Assembly (NCBI GenBank): GCA_011053095.1
Contig: DRHS01000135.1
Location: 1-63,444 of the forward strand
Source: Bacteroides sp.
Lineage (GTDB): Bacteria; Bacteroidota; Bacteroidia; Bacteroidales; SM23-62
Length of the DNA stretch: 63,444 nt
Direction: 5' to 3'
Shown piece after piece: positions 36,821 to 48,961 of the stretch. The notes under the pieces were generated by a model. The model did not search any database and was not told the DNA's origin. It worked only from the letters and a program-made list of their open reading frames with translations. A program made the position numbers and the translations under genes. Within the stretch, counting starts at the first letter, position 1; the number at the start of each line of letters is the position of its first letter.

Positions 36821-37585
36821 TCAGTCACCAAAAACCTTGTCAGGGTCCATTTCCGATACATCGAAAATCAGTTCGCTGATTTTTTCAACCATTGCCCTGA
36901 AGAAAGTTTCTCCCTTCTCAGCACTTGCGAGTGAGGGATCACCTATACCAGTATCCTCTGTAACTTTGGTCCATTGCCTTTCGGCCCATGCCCATTTCTC
37001 GTTCAGGGCGTTGACGCTAAATTTTTTTGATTTTCCCTTTCCTGCCTCACTGAGCGGAAGAACCAAGTCGGCAGACAGATACAACATCAGGCTGGTTTCG
37101 GATTCATCGGCATGGTCACCGGAATTGGTAAATATGGCCTCCTTATCTGCTGCCTGGAACCAGTTGCAGGTCGACAGGAACATCTCCGGGTATTGCTTTC
37201 CAAGCTCCCTGATGATTTGTTTGAAGTCATTACCTCCATGCCCGTTTACTATCAGCAATTTGTAGATACCCTGTTCACTTAAGCTCTCGATGATATTATC
37301 CAGGATGAGTAATTGCGTGCCAGGATCCAGGTTGATGGTCAGCTTGATATCCAGCTGCCCGGTATTCACTCCGAAAGGAATGCAGGGAAGCACAACGGCC
37401 TTTGCTCCCCTTTCCCAGGCTATCCTAGTGGACTCGATTGCTATGGCATCGGTTTCAATATTATCTGTACCATAAGGAAGGTGATAATTATGGGCCTCTA
37501 TTGCCCCCCATGGCAATATTGCCAGTTCAATATCCTGGTCTTTCAGGGCTTTCCAATTATTCTCTGCAAGTATATAAGGTCTCAT
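36821..37585 (-). CDS. Creatininase-family amidohydrolase
   Basis: A 254-residue cytosolic metal-dependent hydrolase of the creatininase family. Metal-ligand motifs are visible in WGAIEAHNYHLPYGTDN (Glu, His and Asp near residues 30-43) and NGHGGND (about 115). Family members hydrolyse cyclic or linear C-N bonds, for example in creatinine or riboflavin precursors, so the substrate here is open. It is the last gene of the minus-strand glycosidase group, 92 bases after the beta-galactosidase. A role in opening an amide or lactam of a modified amino sugar is possible but only a guess. Confidence 0.87.
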   Translation of the reverse strand: MRPYILAENNWKALKDQDIELAILPWGAIEAHNYHLPYGTDNIETDAIAIESTRIAWERGAKAVVLPCIPFGVNTGQLDIKLTINLDPGTQLLILDNIIESLSEQGIYKLLIVNGHGGNDFKQIIRELGKQYPEMFLSTCNWFQAADKEAIFTNSGDHADESETSLMLYLSADLVLPLSEAGKGKSKKFSVNALNEKWAWAERQWTKVTEDTGIGDPSLASAEKGETFFRAMVEKISELIFDVSEMDPDKVFGD

Positions 37586-37677
37586 ATTGCCCGGGATTTT
37601 ACATTATTACAATACCGGCGGTCCTCATTTAATTTTAAGGTTGCGTGTAATGGGATCGCCAGTGGTCATATCATCTG

Positions 37678-40896
<3,219 letters not shown>

Positions 40897-40998
40897 TTAT
40901 TTTATTGATATGTCTTAATTTACAGTATTACAAATCAGCACACTAATTTACTAAAATGGGCTCAATTCAAATACTGTTTTATTGAGGATGCACGACTT

Positions 40999-41784
40999 TC
41001 ACTCCCCCTTTTGACCAAATTTTGATGCAGTAGCTCTTTTAAACTCTTTTGATGCATGGTTGAAACCGGCAAGTATTTCATCCTTACTTCTCCCTGAAAT
41101 ACTGCGAGCTGACGGAATTACTGTTTTACACTCATTTGAATCCATATAACGGGCGGCATCCAGAATTTTATTCTGGTCTTCGTCGTGTATAACCAGAAAT
41201 CCATGCTTATCTGCATGGATAAGTTGACCTGGCATGATCCTTCTTCCAAAAACCTCTACTTCGCAGTTCCACCTTACAGGAGTACTATAAGCATGTCCCA
41301 CGCATAATCCCCGGGCCAGTGCTTTAAAACCGGCATTGTTCATTTCATCAGTATCCCGAATACCTCCATCGCATATTGTGCCAATACAACCCAATGCTCT
41401 GTGTATATTGCTGTTTACTTCTCCCCAGAATGCACCATAAATTACAGGTTTATCCAGATCCTGTACTACCACAATCTTTGGTCCGTCGACGGATGCCATA
41501 TATTCTCGGTATTGTTTGCCAGGATCTGGATTTTTTACTTTATGATTCTTGTTTCCCGGCTCAATCACAACTGTAACAGCGTAGCCCACCATGGGCCCCA
41601 TGTGTGGCATATAGTCAATTACCGGTTCAAGATTAAATCCGTCCCGGGCGGAATCTTGATTTGTAATTTGTTCCCAACCATTATAAATCGTTGGAGTATT
41701 CCAACGTTTTAATTCCAATAATTCTGAATGAAAATTTTTTTGATCCATCGTACGATGATTTATAAAATTTGATGATTTCTGCAT
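40999..41784 (-). CDS. RraA-like protein (HMG/CHA aldolase family)
   Basis: A 261-residue protein of the RraA/4-hydroxy-4-methyl-2-oxoglutarate aldolase family. The core runs from LKRWNTPTIYNG to HADKHGFLVI, with GTICDGGIRDTDE containing the conserved Gly, Arg and Asp of the metal/oxalyl site. Family members cleave pyruvyl compounds or act as decarboxylases; true RraA regulators of RNase E are shorter. A later in-frame ATG (41748, MDQKN) could also be the start. It is flanked by gaps of 114 and 89 bases and looks somewhat AT-richer than the glycosidases around it, so it may have been inserted separately. The substrate is unknown. Confidence 0.85.
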   Translation of the reverse strand: MQKSSNFINHRTMDQKNFHSELLELKRWNTPTIYNGWEQITNQDSARDGFNLEPVIDYMPHMGPMVGYAVTVVIEPGNKNHKVKNPDPGKQYREYMASVDGPKIVVVQDLDKPVIYGAFWGEVNSNIHRALGCIGTICDGGIRDTDEMNNAGFKALARGLCVGHAYSTPVRWNCEVEVFGRRIMPGQLIHADKHGFLVIHDEDQNKILDAARYMDSNECKTVIPSARSISGRSKDEILAGFNHASKEFKRATASKFGQKGE

Positions 41785-41873
41785 TTAGTATTTGCTAATA
41801 AATGATATTTCCTTAACTACCGATCACACAGGGAAACAAAGAAATAAGTCATGTTTTCACGAGTGTGGTTTTA

Positions 41874-43322
41874 CTAAACTTCAGGTGAATTAAATACTTC
41901 AAGGTTGGATATAAGAGGACATGCCTTAGCCTCATTGATATTCAGCCTGATCTTTGAAGCACTTGCAGCAGGAAGTCTCAGAATTCGTTTGTAGCCGATA
42001 GTGGTTTCGGAGGCAATTTCTTTCCATGTACCTCCGGAAAATACTTCCAGGCTGAATTTCTGCACCCTTTGCCCGAGGGGTATATATTCCTGCACCAGGA
42101 AACGGTTAAATGTTATTTCCTCGCCCAGGTCAATGGTTAGTGAGGCAGAGGTGATCCCGTCATCAGTTGACCAGTAGGTATCCACACTCCCATCCAGTAC
42201 ATTCCCGGCAGAGAATTCCTTGCGGTTCCCCCTGGTATTTGTTGCTTCGGCCTTTTTCTGAAAAACAAGATTATGTTCGAAATCCTGTTCAAGAGTTCGG
42301 GCAAGCTTCATTACATGCTCAACATCCTTCTCATGGATGATTCCCCTTGTGTCCACCGGGAAATTCAAAAGCAGGTTTCCGTTTCTGCCCACGGAATGAT
42401 AATATATGTCAAGCAGATGTTCCAGGGAATGCACCTTTTCGTCCTGGTCGGGATGATAATACCATCCAGGACGGATGGATACATCAATCTCGGAGGGTAC
42501 CCAGTGTGTGCCGTCCTCATGTCCCGAAGTCAGTTGTTTGTGGCCGGGAGACCCGGGCCAGAATTCATCTCTTCTCAGCAGGCACCAGTTGGTCTCACCT
42601 GCCCAGCCCCTTTCATTACCAACCCACCTGGTATCCGGTCCGGCGTCAGAAAAAATAATGATTCCGGGCTGAAGTTCCTTAACAAGTTCGAAGGTAGCCG
42701 GCCAGTCATAGTATGACTTTCGGTCAACTTTCCGGTCTTCATTGGCGCCTCCGTAATATCCTGTGCCTCCATTTGCACCATCAATCCAGAACTCAAACAC
42801 CTCCCCGTACCCCGTCAGGAGTTCCCTTGCCTGGTTCCTGTAATACTGAATATATTCTTCGGATCCGTAATCCGCATGGTTGCGGTCCCAGGGAGACAGA
42901 TACAATCCCATTTTAAGTCCATACTCCCTGCATGCATCTGCCAACTTCTTAACTACGTCACCCTCACCGTTCTTCCATGGCGAATTTTTTACCGAGTGCT
43001 CCGTGTACTTTGATGGCCAGAGGCAGAAACCGTCATGATGTTTTGCGGTAAGGATGATCCCTTTCATTCCCGCTTCACTTGCCACCCTGGCCCATTGCCT
43101 GCAATCCAGCTGGGTGGGATTGAACAGTTCCGGCGATTCATCACCAAAACCCCATTCCATGTTCGTAAAGGTATTCATGTTAAAATGGATGAACATATAA
43201 AACTCCATTTCATGCCATTTTATCTGGCTTTCAGAGGGAAGGGGAAGAACGGGATCAGGCTCGCTGATTTGAGAACAAGCTGTAAGAATAGATAAGCAAA
43301 TAAGCAGCAGGGTCTTATTCAT
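41874..43322 (-). CDS. GH29 alpha-L-fucosidase with C-terminal discoidin domain, lipoprotein
   Basis: A 482-residue protein using ATG 43322 (MNKTLLL), which gives a lipobox LTAC; an ATG at 43328 adds two residues. The GH29 barrel shows HFNMNTFTNMEWG, TAKHHDGFCLWPSKYT, and the nucleophile Asp in FEFWIDGANGG near residue 180. Residues about 350-480 form an F5/8 type C (discoidin, CBM32-like) module with SAGNVLDGSVDTYWST and ending LEVF. It would remove alpha-fucose from host-type glycans at the cell surface. The start overlaps the end of the esterase gene by 8 bases, indicating translational coupling. Confidence 0.92.
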   Translation of the reverse strand: MNKTLLLICLSILTACSQISEPDPVLPLPSESQIKWHEMEFYMFIHFNMNTFTNMEWGFGDESPELFNPTQLDCRQWARVASEAGMKGIILTAKHHDGFCLWPSKYTEHSVKNSPWKNGEGDVVKKLADACREYGLKMGLYLSPWDRNHADYGSEEYIQYYRNQARELLTGYGEVFEFWIDGANGGTGYYGGANEDRKVDRKSYYDWPATFELVKELQPGIIIFSDAGPDTRWVGNERGWAGETNWCLLRRDEFWPGSPGHKQLTSGHEDGTHWVPSEIDVSIRPGWYYHPDQDEKVHSLEHLLDIYYHSVGRNGNLLLNFPVDTRGIIHEKDVEHVMKLARTLEQDFEHNLVFQKKAEATNTRGNRKEFSAGNVLDGSVDTYWSTDDGITSASLTIDLGEEITFNRFLVQEYIPLGQRVQKFSLEVFSGGTWKEIASETTIGYKRILRLPAASASKIRLNINEAKACPLISNLEVFNSPEV

Positions 43323-43980
43323 AGACATATTTTTCAACAAGGGATTTCCAGTGCTGGTAGCCGGCACCGTTTATATGGAGTCCGTCGTTGGTATAAAGAG
43401 CATTAAGTTTTCCATTAGAATCAGAAAACGCGGTGTTAAGATCCACGTAAACAAGTCCATTCTCGGTGGCCATCTTTTTTAGCCTTGTATTTACAATAGT
43501 AACGTCCTCTGCTTTCTTTTTATGGCCATGAAACTGATTACCTATCTCATCATTCACAGGCAAAACGCTCTGTATAAACAGGTCCGTACCCGGGCTTGAT
43601 TGCTTTACCCTTTGGATAATTAATGCCATGTTACCACAAATGGTATCGATGGGAATTCCCTTAGCCATGTCATTTATCCCGATAAGCAGAAAAATCTTCG
43701 CAGGCTCGCGGCCCGTTACTTCATCCAGCCTGAGCAGTATTCCCCCGGTAACATCACCACTGATCCCCCGGTTTTTAACTTTCAAATCATTGAATAATTC
43801 ACTCCAGTGTCCCCCTGCAGTAATACTATTCCCGAGAAAGATAACCTCCCCATCTTCCGTATCAGGAAGGGATTCGAAAACAGATTTCTGAAGGTAATAG
43901 TGGGTGGAGTATTGCCCGAATCCATTCAGCCCGGAAAGGCAAAGCAGAACAACAGCCAGTAATAAAATCCTGGTATGCAT
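43315..43980 (-). CDS. Secreted SGNH/GDSL-family esterase
   Basis: A 221-residue exported hydrolase; the signal peptide ends near GFGQYS (residue 23). The four SGNH blocks are visible: Ser in IFLGNSITAGG, Gly in RGISGDV, Asn in LIGINDMAKG, and Asp/His in NDGLHINGAGYQHW. It is a single-domain enzyme similar to the acetylhydrolase-like esterases that deacetylate sugars. Between the GH109 and the fucosidase, removal of O-acetyl groups from the same glycan is the likely job, while the exact ester is unknown. Confidence 0.9.
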   Translation of the reverse strand: MHTRILLLAVVLLCLSGLNGFGQYSTHYYLQKSVFESLPDTEDGEVIFLGNSITAGGHWSELFNDLKVKNRGISGDVTGGILLRLDEVTGREPAKIFLLIGINDMAKGIPIDTICGNMALIIQRVKQSSPGTDLFIQSVLPVNDEIGNQFHGHKKKAEDVTIVNTRLKKMATENGLVYVDLNTAFSDSNGKLNALYTNDGLHINGAGYQHWKSLVEKYVYE

Positions 43981-44014
43981 TTCATAGTGGTATTATATCC
44001 TTATTCGCGGATGA

Positions 44015-45391
44015 TTAATATTCGTCCCCCAATGCAAAAACAGGTTTGCGATTTATCCATCTGCCCCGGGTGAAATCCGGAAAATACTGGGGAGCATTCC
44101 CTTCTGCAAGTGATCTTTCCGACAGGGGTGTAATGGCGCTCCATGCTGCAGCGTCGTAAGCGTCTAGCGGGGGACTAACTTTCCGTTTGACAGATTCTAC
44201 AAAGGCCTGGAGAACGAAGAAATCCATTCCCCCATGTCCTGATCCAGAAGCATATTCACCATATTTCTTCCAGAGAGGATGATCGTATTTCTCAAGCCAG
44301 CCACCCTCTTCATTCATGTCTTCCCAACGGTGAGATTCACTGGTACCTTCTATATAAATGCGGCGTGTATGGTAGTCAAAATCAGTTATACCCTTGACAC
44401 CCTGTACTTCAAAATTCAGGGAATAGGGCCTTGGCAGGTTGGTGTCATGCGTCACAAGTATCGTTTCACCCTTGGCTGTATTTATCTGGGTAGTTATCAC
44501 ATCGCCCAGCTCCCATTTTATCTTCGCATTGGGATGCTCTGGTCCACCTTCAGGATGATTTACGATATAATCATGCAATCCCCTTGATTTCGTGGAGTGG
44601 GAAGTCAGGGATTCAAACCGGTTTCCCCTGTTTATGTCCATCATGGTCGCTATCGGTCCCACACCATGGGTAGGATACACATCGGCATTGCGATGCAGGG
44701 AATGCTGTGTTCTCCACCTCGCTTCACCCAGCGCGCCTTCGCCAAAAGTTACCCCGGGTTCAAATTTCACCCCCCTCAGGTCGTGCCGGTAACCGCATCG
44801 GGCGTGCATAAGTTCCCCGAATACATCCTGGCGTACCATATTCAGTACAGCCATAACGTCTCTCCGATAACATACGTTCTCCAGGATCATGGTAGGCACC
44901 CCGGTTTCTTCGTAGGTATTTACAAGGTCCCAGCATTCCTCAAGTGTATTGGCTGCTGAAACTTCAACACCTGCGTACTTGCCGGCTTTCATAGAGTCAA
45001 CAGCCATCCTGGTATGCCAGAGCCACGGAGTGGCGATAACAACACCATCTATATCGTCCCTTTCGAGAAGTTTTATATAGGCCTGATCGTTCGCTGAATA
45101 AACCTCTGGTTGCTTAACCCCTGCTTTTGTTATCATATCCTTCGACCTTTGAATGGCATCCGGATCAATATCACAGATGGCAGGTACAATAACATCATCG
45201 CGACTCATCAGGTTCCTGAGATGGTTCCGCCCTCTCCTGCCCACACCTATCAGGGCAATGCGCGCCTTATCCCCGGCCGGAGCAGCCCCGAAAGAGATTC
45301 CGGGCAGGACCGACAGTCCAATTCCGGTAATTGCAGAAGATTTTATGAAATTCCTTCTGCTAAAAGTTGAAGATTCATTCTGAGTACCCAT
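44015..45391 (-). CDS. GH109 family NAD-dependent glycosidase (alpha-N-acetylgalactosaminidase type), Tat-exported
   Basis: A 458-residue Gfo/Idh-fold enzyme with a twin-arginine signal (SRRNFIKSS, residues 11-19), so it is exported folded with its NAD. It matches GH109: ALIGVGRRGRNHLRNL for NAD binding, VICD-like PAICDIDPDA, WLWHTRMAVDSMKAGKYAGVEV, LENVCYRRDVMAVLNMV, the catalytic-type His in YPTHGVGPIA, and INRGNRF. Characterised GH109 enzymes cleave terminal alpha-GalNAc by an oxidation-elimination mechanism, as on A antigen and core O-glycans. Simple Gfo/Idh dehydrogenases lack the Tat signal and YPTHG pattern. The adjacent genes are the regulator and an esterase. Confidence 0.88.
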   Translation of the reverse strand: MGTQNESSTFSRRNFIKSSAITGIGLSVLPGISFGAAPAGDKARIALIGVGRRGRNHLRNLMSRDDVIVPAICDIDPDAIQRSKDMITKAGVKQPEVYSANDQAYIKLLERDDIDGVVIATPWLWHTRMAVDSMKAGKYAGVEVSAANTLEECWDLVNTYEETGVPTMILENVCYRRDVMAVLNMVRQDVFGELMHARCGYRHDLRGVKFEPGVTFGEGALGEARWRTQHSLHRNADVYPTHGVGPIATMMDINRGNRFESLTSHSTKSRGLHDYIVNHPEGGPEHPNAKIKWELGDVITTQINTAKGETILVTHDTNLPRPYSLNFEVQGVKGITDFDYHTRRIYIEGTSESHRWEDMNEEGGWLEKYDHPLWKKYGEYASGSGHGGMDFFVLQAFVESVKRKVSPPLDAYDAAAWSAITPLSERSLAEGNAPQYFPDFTRGRWINRKPVFALGDEY

Positions 45392-45433
45392 GGTTTTTCA
45401 ATTATTGGTTTGGTTTAATATTTTATCGTTCTA

Positions 45434-46480
45434 TTATTGAAGATAATTTTCGATGTTCTCCCGTATTACGATTTCTATGGGGAGTAGCTTTTTTTTCGCA
45501 ATATCCGCTTTAAAAAGGAGATGATCCACCAGGCAGGATATTCCGAGGTTGGACTGTATTCCCGGATTCTGATAAATAAGGAAATCAATATGTCCCGATT
45601 TAAGATATCTGATGTTCTCATCCAGCAGGTCATATCCGATGAGGAAACTGCTGATTGAATGCTTTTCGAGAATTTGAGCGATAATATACACTTTTGAGGT
45701 ACTCACATAGATACCCCCTATACCCGGATTAGTTTTCAGGACCTGCAAAAACGTCTTTTTAATTTTTTTGAGATTATCGGTTTTAAGCACATGAATACGA
45801 ACTCCACCAGAATTTCTTTCCTCATAGAATTGTTTGAACCCGGATTCTTTCTCCTGCATATGCCTCGCATTTTCAAGGCTCTCCTCAACATGCACAACCA
45901 TCAACTCCTCCGGCCCGGGCAAAAGTTTAGTCATCAGGCTGGCTGCCGTTTTACCGGACTGTTCAAGGTCCTGACCTATATGACCCAATGCGTTTGTGTT
46001 TTCTATGTATGTGTTGAAAGTAACATAAGGTAATCCGATTTTATCGCACTCCCTGAAGAATTCTACGGATTCCCGGTATAGATTCGGCGCAACAAGTATT
46101 CCATCATACCCATCTTCAAGGATAGATTTTGCATTTTTTCGAAAACTGGATGCCCTGAGCGGATTAAAAAGAAATTTGTCTACGCGTACACCAATTGAAG
46201 CATAATCCTTAATGGCGGTATCGATTCCATTGATGGGCCTTTTCCAGAAAATATCAAATTTAAAATCAGGAAGTAATACGGCCAGGCGGCAGACTTCTCC
46301 TTTTCTCAGGGTCTGGGCAACCAGGTTTGGCTGGTAGTTTAATTTATCCAGAATTAACCGGACTTTCTCGTAGGTGGACTTTGAAACTTTACCCCGTCCG
46401 TGGATTACCCTGTCGACCGTTCCCCGGGAAACATTGGCCATCCTGGCTATATCCTTTATGGTGTAATTTTTCTCGTTCAT
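45434..46480 (-). CDS. LacI-family transcriptional regulator
   Basis: A 348-residue regulator. Residues 5-60 are the LacI helix-turn-helix (YTIKDIARMANVSRGTVDRV) and hinge; residues about 65-345 are a periplasmic-binding-protein-like effector domain (VCRLAVLLPDFKFDIFWKRP). The DRVIHG and recognition-helix sequence are typical of Bacteroidales members. The gene is divergent from the amino-sugar operon at 46642. The 161-base gap holds two GTGCAC-centred repeats, the likely operator. Control over both the minus-strand glycosidases and the plus-strand operon is plausible; the effector may be an amino sugar or its phosphate. Confidence 0.93.
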   Translation of the reverse strand: MNEKNYTIKDIARMANVSRGTVDRVIHGRGKVSKSTYEKVRLILDKLNYQPNLVAQTLRKGEVCRLAVLLPDFKFDIFWKRPINGIDTAIKDYASIGVRVDKFLFNPLRASSFRKNAKSILEDGYDGILVAPNLYRESVEFFRECDKIGLPYVTFNTYIENTNALGHIGQDLEQSGKTAASLMTKLLPGPEELMVVHVEESLENARHMQEKESGFKQFYEERNSGGVRIHVLKTDNLKKIKKTFLQVLKTNPGIGGIYVSTSKVYIIAQILEKHSISSFLIGYDLLDENIRYLKSGHIDFLIYQNPGIQSNLGISCLVDHLLFKADIAKKKLLPIEIVIRENIENYLQ

Positions 46481-46552
46481 TCAGCAGGGATTCCAGATGA
46501 AAATTGTCCAAAAATGAACTTTGAGTCGAATATAAGAAAAAAAACTAAGTTC

Positions 46553-46584
46553 TCGTGCACATTTCTATTGTGCTCGTGCACATG
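46553..46584 (+). promoter_or_regulatory. Two direct repeats CTCGTGCACAT, candidate LacI-type operator
   Basis: CTCGTGCACAT occurs at 46553-46563 and again at 46574-46584, exactly 21 bases (two helical turns) apart. Each contains the palindrome GTGCAC. The second copy falls where the -33 element of the promoter at 46601 should be. No other copy of this 11-mer was noticed in the gaps I read. Confidence 0.7.
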
Positions 46585-46600
46585 TAATAAATTTTATACT

Positions 46601-46608
46601 ATATTTGT
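46601..46608 (+). promoter_or_regulatory. TAnnTTTG -7 promoter element of the amino-sugar operon
   Basis: TATATTTG is a perfect match to the Bacteroidota -7 consensus and lies 33 bases before ATG 46642. No clear TTTG stands at the -33 distance; that place is occupied by the second GTGCAC repeat. Confidence 0.65.
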
Positions 46609-46641
46609 TAAAGAAAACAGGTCCCGTATTAGTAGAATTAT

Positions 46642-47742
46642 ATGGATATAAAAAACATTATCCAGCAATTCCGGATCAGCGGAAATGTCAGCGAATTTTT
46701 CCCGTATGGTTCCGGCCATATAAATGACACGTATAAGGTCGAAGCTGCAAATAGTAGTGCGAAGAATTATCTTCTTCAGAGGATCAATCATCATGTCTTC
46801 AAAGATGTTCCCGGTTTGATGGAAAACATACTGAGAGTGTGCACTCATCTCAGGTATAAACTGGAACAAATCCCCGGCGCGGACCCTGAAAGGGAATCCC
46901 TGACCCTTGTAGAAGCAATCGATGGCAAACCTTATTTCCTGGATGATACCGGGAATTATTTCCGGATGTATGTATTCATTGAAGACCACAAAACATATGA
47001 AATAGTAAAGACTGAGCGCCAGGCACTTGAAGCCGGTTTGATATTTGGGAAATTTCAGAACCTTATGTCCGATCTGCCGGGTGGACCTCTTAATGAAACC
47101 ATCAAGGACTTTCATAACATAGAAGTCCGTCTCAATGGTTTTTTTGAATCTGTGGAGAAAGATAAGCTACTACGATTAGCAAAAACCGGCCCTGAAGTAA
47201 GGTTTGTTGAGGAACGCATCGACGAGATGAAGATCCTGCTTGAACTCTCAAAGAAAGGTGAAATACCCACCAGGGTCACACATAATGACACAAAAATCAG
47301 CAATGTATTAATGGATAAAAACGACAATGGATTATGTGTCATTGACCTGGATACAGTGATGCCGGGACTTGCCCATTATGATTTCGGAGATGCGATCAGA
47401 ACCGCCACAAACACCGGAGCAGAGGACGAAGCAGATCTTGACATGGTTGAAATGGATATCAGGCTCTATGAAGCTTATACGAGAGGGTACCTCAAAGAAA
47501 TGACCAGTCTGAACAAGACAGAGATTGAATACCTCCCCCTTGCAGGAAAACTTTTTGCGTATTCCCAGGGGATGCGGTTCCTGAAAGATTACCTGGATGG
47601 GGATACCTATTACAAGATAAATCATAAAGAGCACAATTTACAGCGGACCAGGGCACAGTTTAAACTTCTTGTCAGTATGGAAAGGCAGTATGACAGGATG
47701 ATTGAAATCGTTAACAATGTCAGTAATGAATACTCACTCTAA
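46642..47742 (+). CDS. APH-fold kinase, candidate N-acetylhexosamine kinase
   Basis: A 366-residue cytosolic kinase of the aminoglycoside phosphotransferase/choline kinase fold. The Brenner-type motif HNDTKISN (residues 214-221) supplies the catalytic Asp and metal-binding Asn, and IDLDTVMPG (about 233-241) is the DFG-like metal site. GSGHINDTYKV is the nucleotide loop. NahK, the N-acetylhexosamine 1-kinase of bifidobacteria, has this fold and motif layout. Position as first gene of an operon with a deacetylase, a SIS protein and a phosphofructokinase supports phosphorylation of GlcNAc or GalNAc. Whether the phosphate goes to C1 or C6 cannot be told. Confidence 0.82.
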   Translation: MDIKNIIQQFRISGNVSEFFPYGSGHINDTYKVEAANSSAKNYLLQRINHHVFKDVPGLMENILRVCTHLRYKLEQIPGADPERESLTLVEAIDGKPYFLDDTGNYFRMYVFIEDHKTYEIVKTERQALEAGLIFGKFQNLMSDLPGGPLNETIKDFHNIEVRLNGFFESVEKDKLLRLAKTGPEVRFVEERIDEMKILLELSKKGEIPTRVTHNDTKISNVLMDKNDNGLCVIDLDTVMPGLAHYDFGDAIRTATNTGAEDEADLDMVEMDIRLYEAYTRGYLKEMTSLNKTEIEYLPLAGKLFAYSQGMRFLKDYLDGDTYYKINHKEHNLQRTRAQFKLLVSMERQYDRMIEIVNNVSNEYSL

Positions 47743-47753
47743 ACCAATAAGCA

Positions 47754-48959
47754 ATGATTAAGGGAAACGCAGTAATTGGACAGTCAGGAGGCCCCACTTC
47801 TGTAATAAACGCCAGCCTTGCGGGAGTGCTTTCAGAGGTAAAAAATACAGATATGATTGATTCCCTTTTAGGCATGCATTATGGGATTGAAGGCTTAATG
47901 AATGAATGGTTGATTAACCTTGGAAAGCAGCCTTCACAGGTACTGGAAAAACTAAAAACCACACCCTCTTCAGCCCTTGGGTCATCGAGGTACAAACTTA
48001 AAGAGGAGGACTTTCCACCCCTCCTGGAAATTCTGAAAAAGTATACCATCCGTTATTTTTTCCTGATCGGGGGGAATGACAGCATGGACACCATCAACCG
48101 GCTGGAAAGTTACTGCAGGGAACAGAAATATGAACTGGTAGGAATCGGTGTCCCAAAGACGGTGGACAATGACCTGTACGGAACGGATCATACACCCGGA
48201 TTTCCCTCGGCCGCAAAAAGCAATATCCTGAATGTAATGCAGGCCGGAGTACTTGCGAGGAATATGCAAAAAGTTGATCAATACGTTGTTTATCAGACCA
48301 TTGGTCGGGATGCCGGCTGGCTTGCCGCTGCAACTGCCCTTGCCAGGAAACAGGAAGATGATGCCCCCCACCTGGTTTATCCTCCTGAGATCGTATTTGA
48401 TGAACAGAAATTTCTTGATGATGTAAAGAAAGTACAGGAGAAATACGGATGGGTTTCTGTGGTGGTGAGCGAGGGATTAAAGTATGCCGATGGGACCCCG
48501 GTTAGTGCATCTAAAGAGAAGGACAAATTTGACAATATGGAATTTGGCGCCATGGGCGGGGCCAGTGTGGGACTGAATGTCCATAGCATGATAAACAAGG
48601 AATTCGGTTGGAGGGGTGAATTCCAGATAACGGAATCATTGATTATGAGTGATATAGCCCGGTCCGTACCCCAGGATATTGAAGAGGCTTTTCAATGCGG
48701 GGTAAAGGCTGTTCAACTTGCTGAGCAGGAAGACTCGGGACATATGGTATGCATGAACAGGATATCCACGGAACCCTACCAGATCAATTATGAGAAAGTC
48801 CCTCTCAGCGAAGTGGCAGTCAGGGCTAAATCCATGCCACGGAATTATATGAACGCTGAAGGCAATTTCCCAAGTCCCCTGTTCACAGAATATATACGCC
48901 CGCTTATCGATGAATTACCTGAATTTACAAGACTTGAAATGAAATATTTAAACAAATAG
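47754..48959 (+). CDS. 6-phosphofructokinase, predicted pyrophosphate-dependent
   Basis: A 401-residue PFK-family enzyme. IGQSGGPTSVINAS binds the phosphoryl donor, GGNDSMDT is at about residue 106, PKTVDND at about 134, and GRDAGWLAA follows. Two positions point to pyrophosphate as donor: Asp where ATP-PFK has Gly (GGDGS to GGNDS) and Lys where ATP-PFK has Gly (PGTIDND to PKTVDND). It would phosphorylate fructose-6-phosphate, or perhaps tagatose-6-phosphate, made by the SIS protein. It begins 11 bases after the kinase gene and stops 2 bases before the deacetylase gene. Confidence 0.92.
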   Translation: MIKGNAVIGQSGGPTSVINASLAGVLSEVKNTDMIDSLLGMHYGIEGLMNEWLINLGKQPSQVLEKLKTTPSSALGSSRYKLKEEDFPPLLEILKKYTIRYFFLIGGNDSMDTINRLESYCREQKYELVGIGVPKTVDNDLYGTDHTPGFPSAAKSNILNVMQAGVLARNMQKVDQYVVYQTIGRDAGWLAAATALARKQEDDAPHLVYPPEIVFDEQKFLDDVKKVQEKYGWVSVVVSEGLKYADGTPVSASKEKDKFDNMEFGAMGGASVGLNVHSMINKEFGWRGEFQITESLIMSDIARSVPQDIEEAFQCGVKAVQLAEQEDSGHMVCMNRISTEPYQINYEKVPLSEVAVRAKSMPRNYMNAEGNFPSPLFTEYIRPLIDELPEFTRLEMKYLNK

Positions 48960-48961
48960 AT

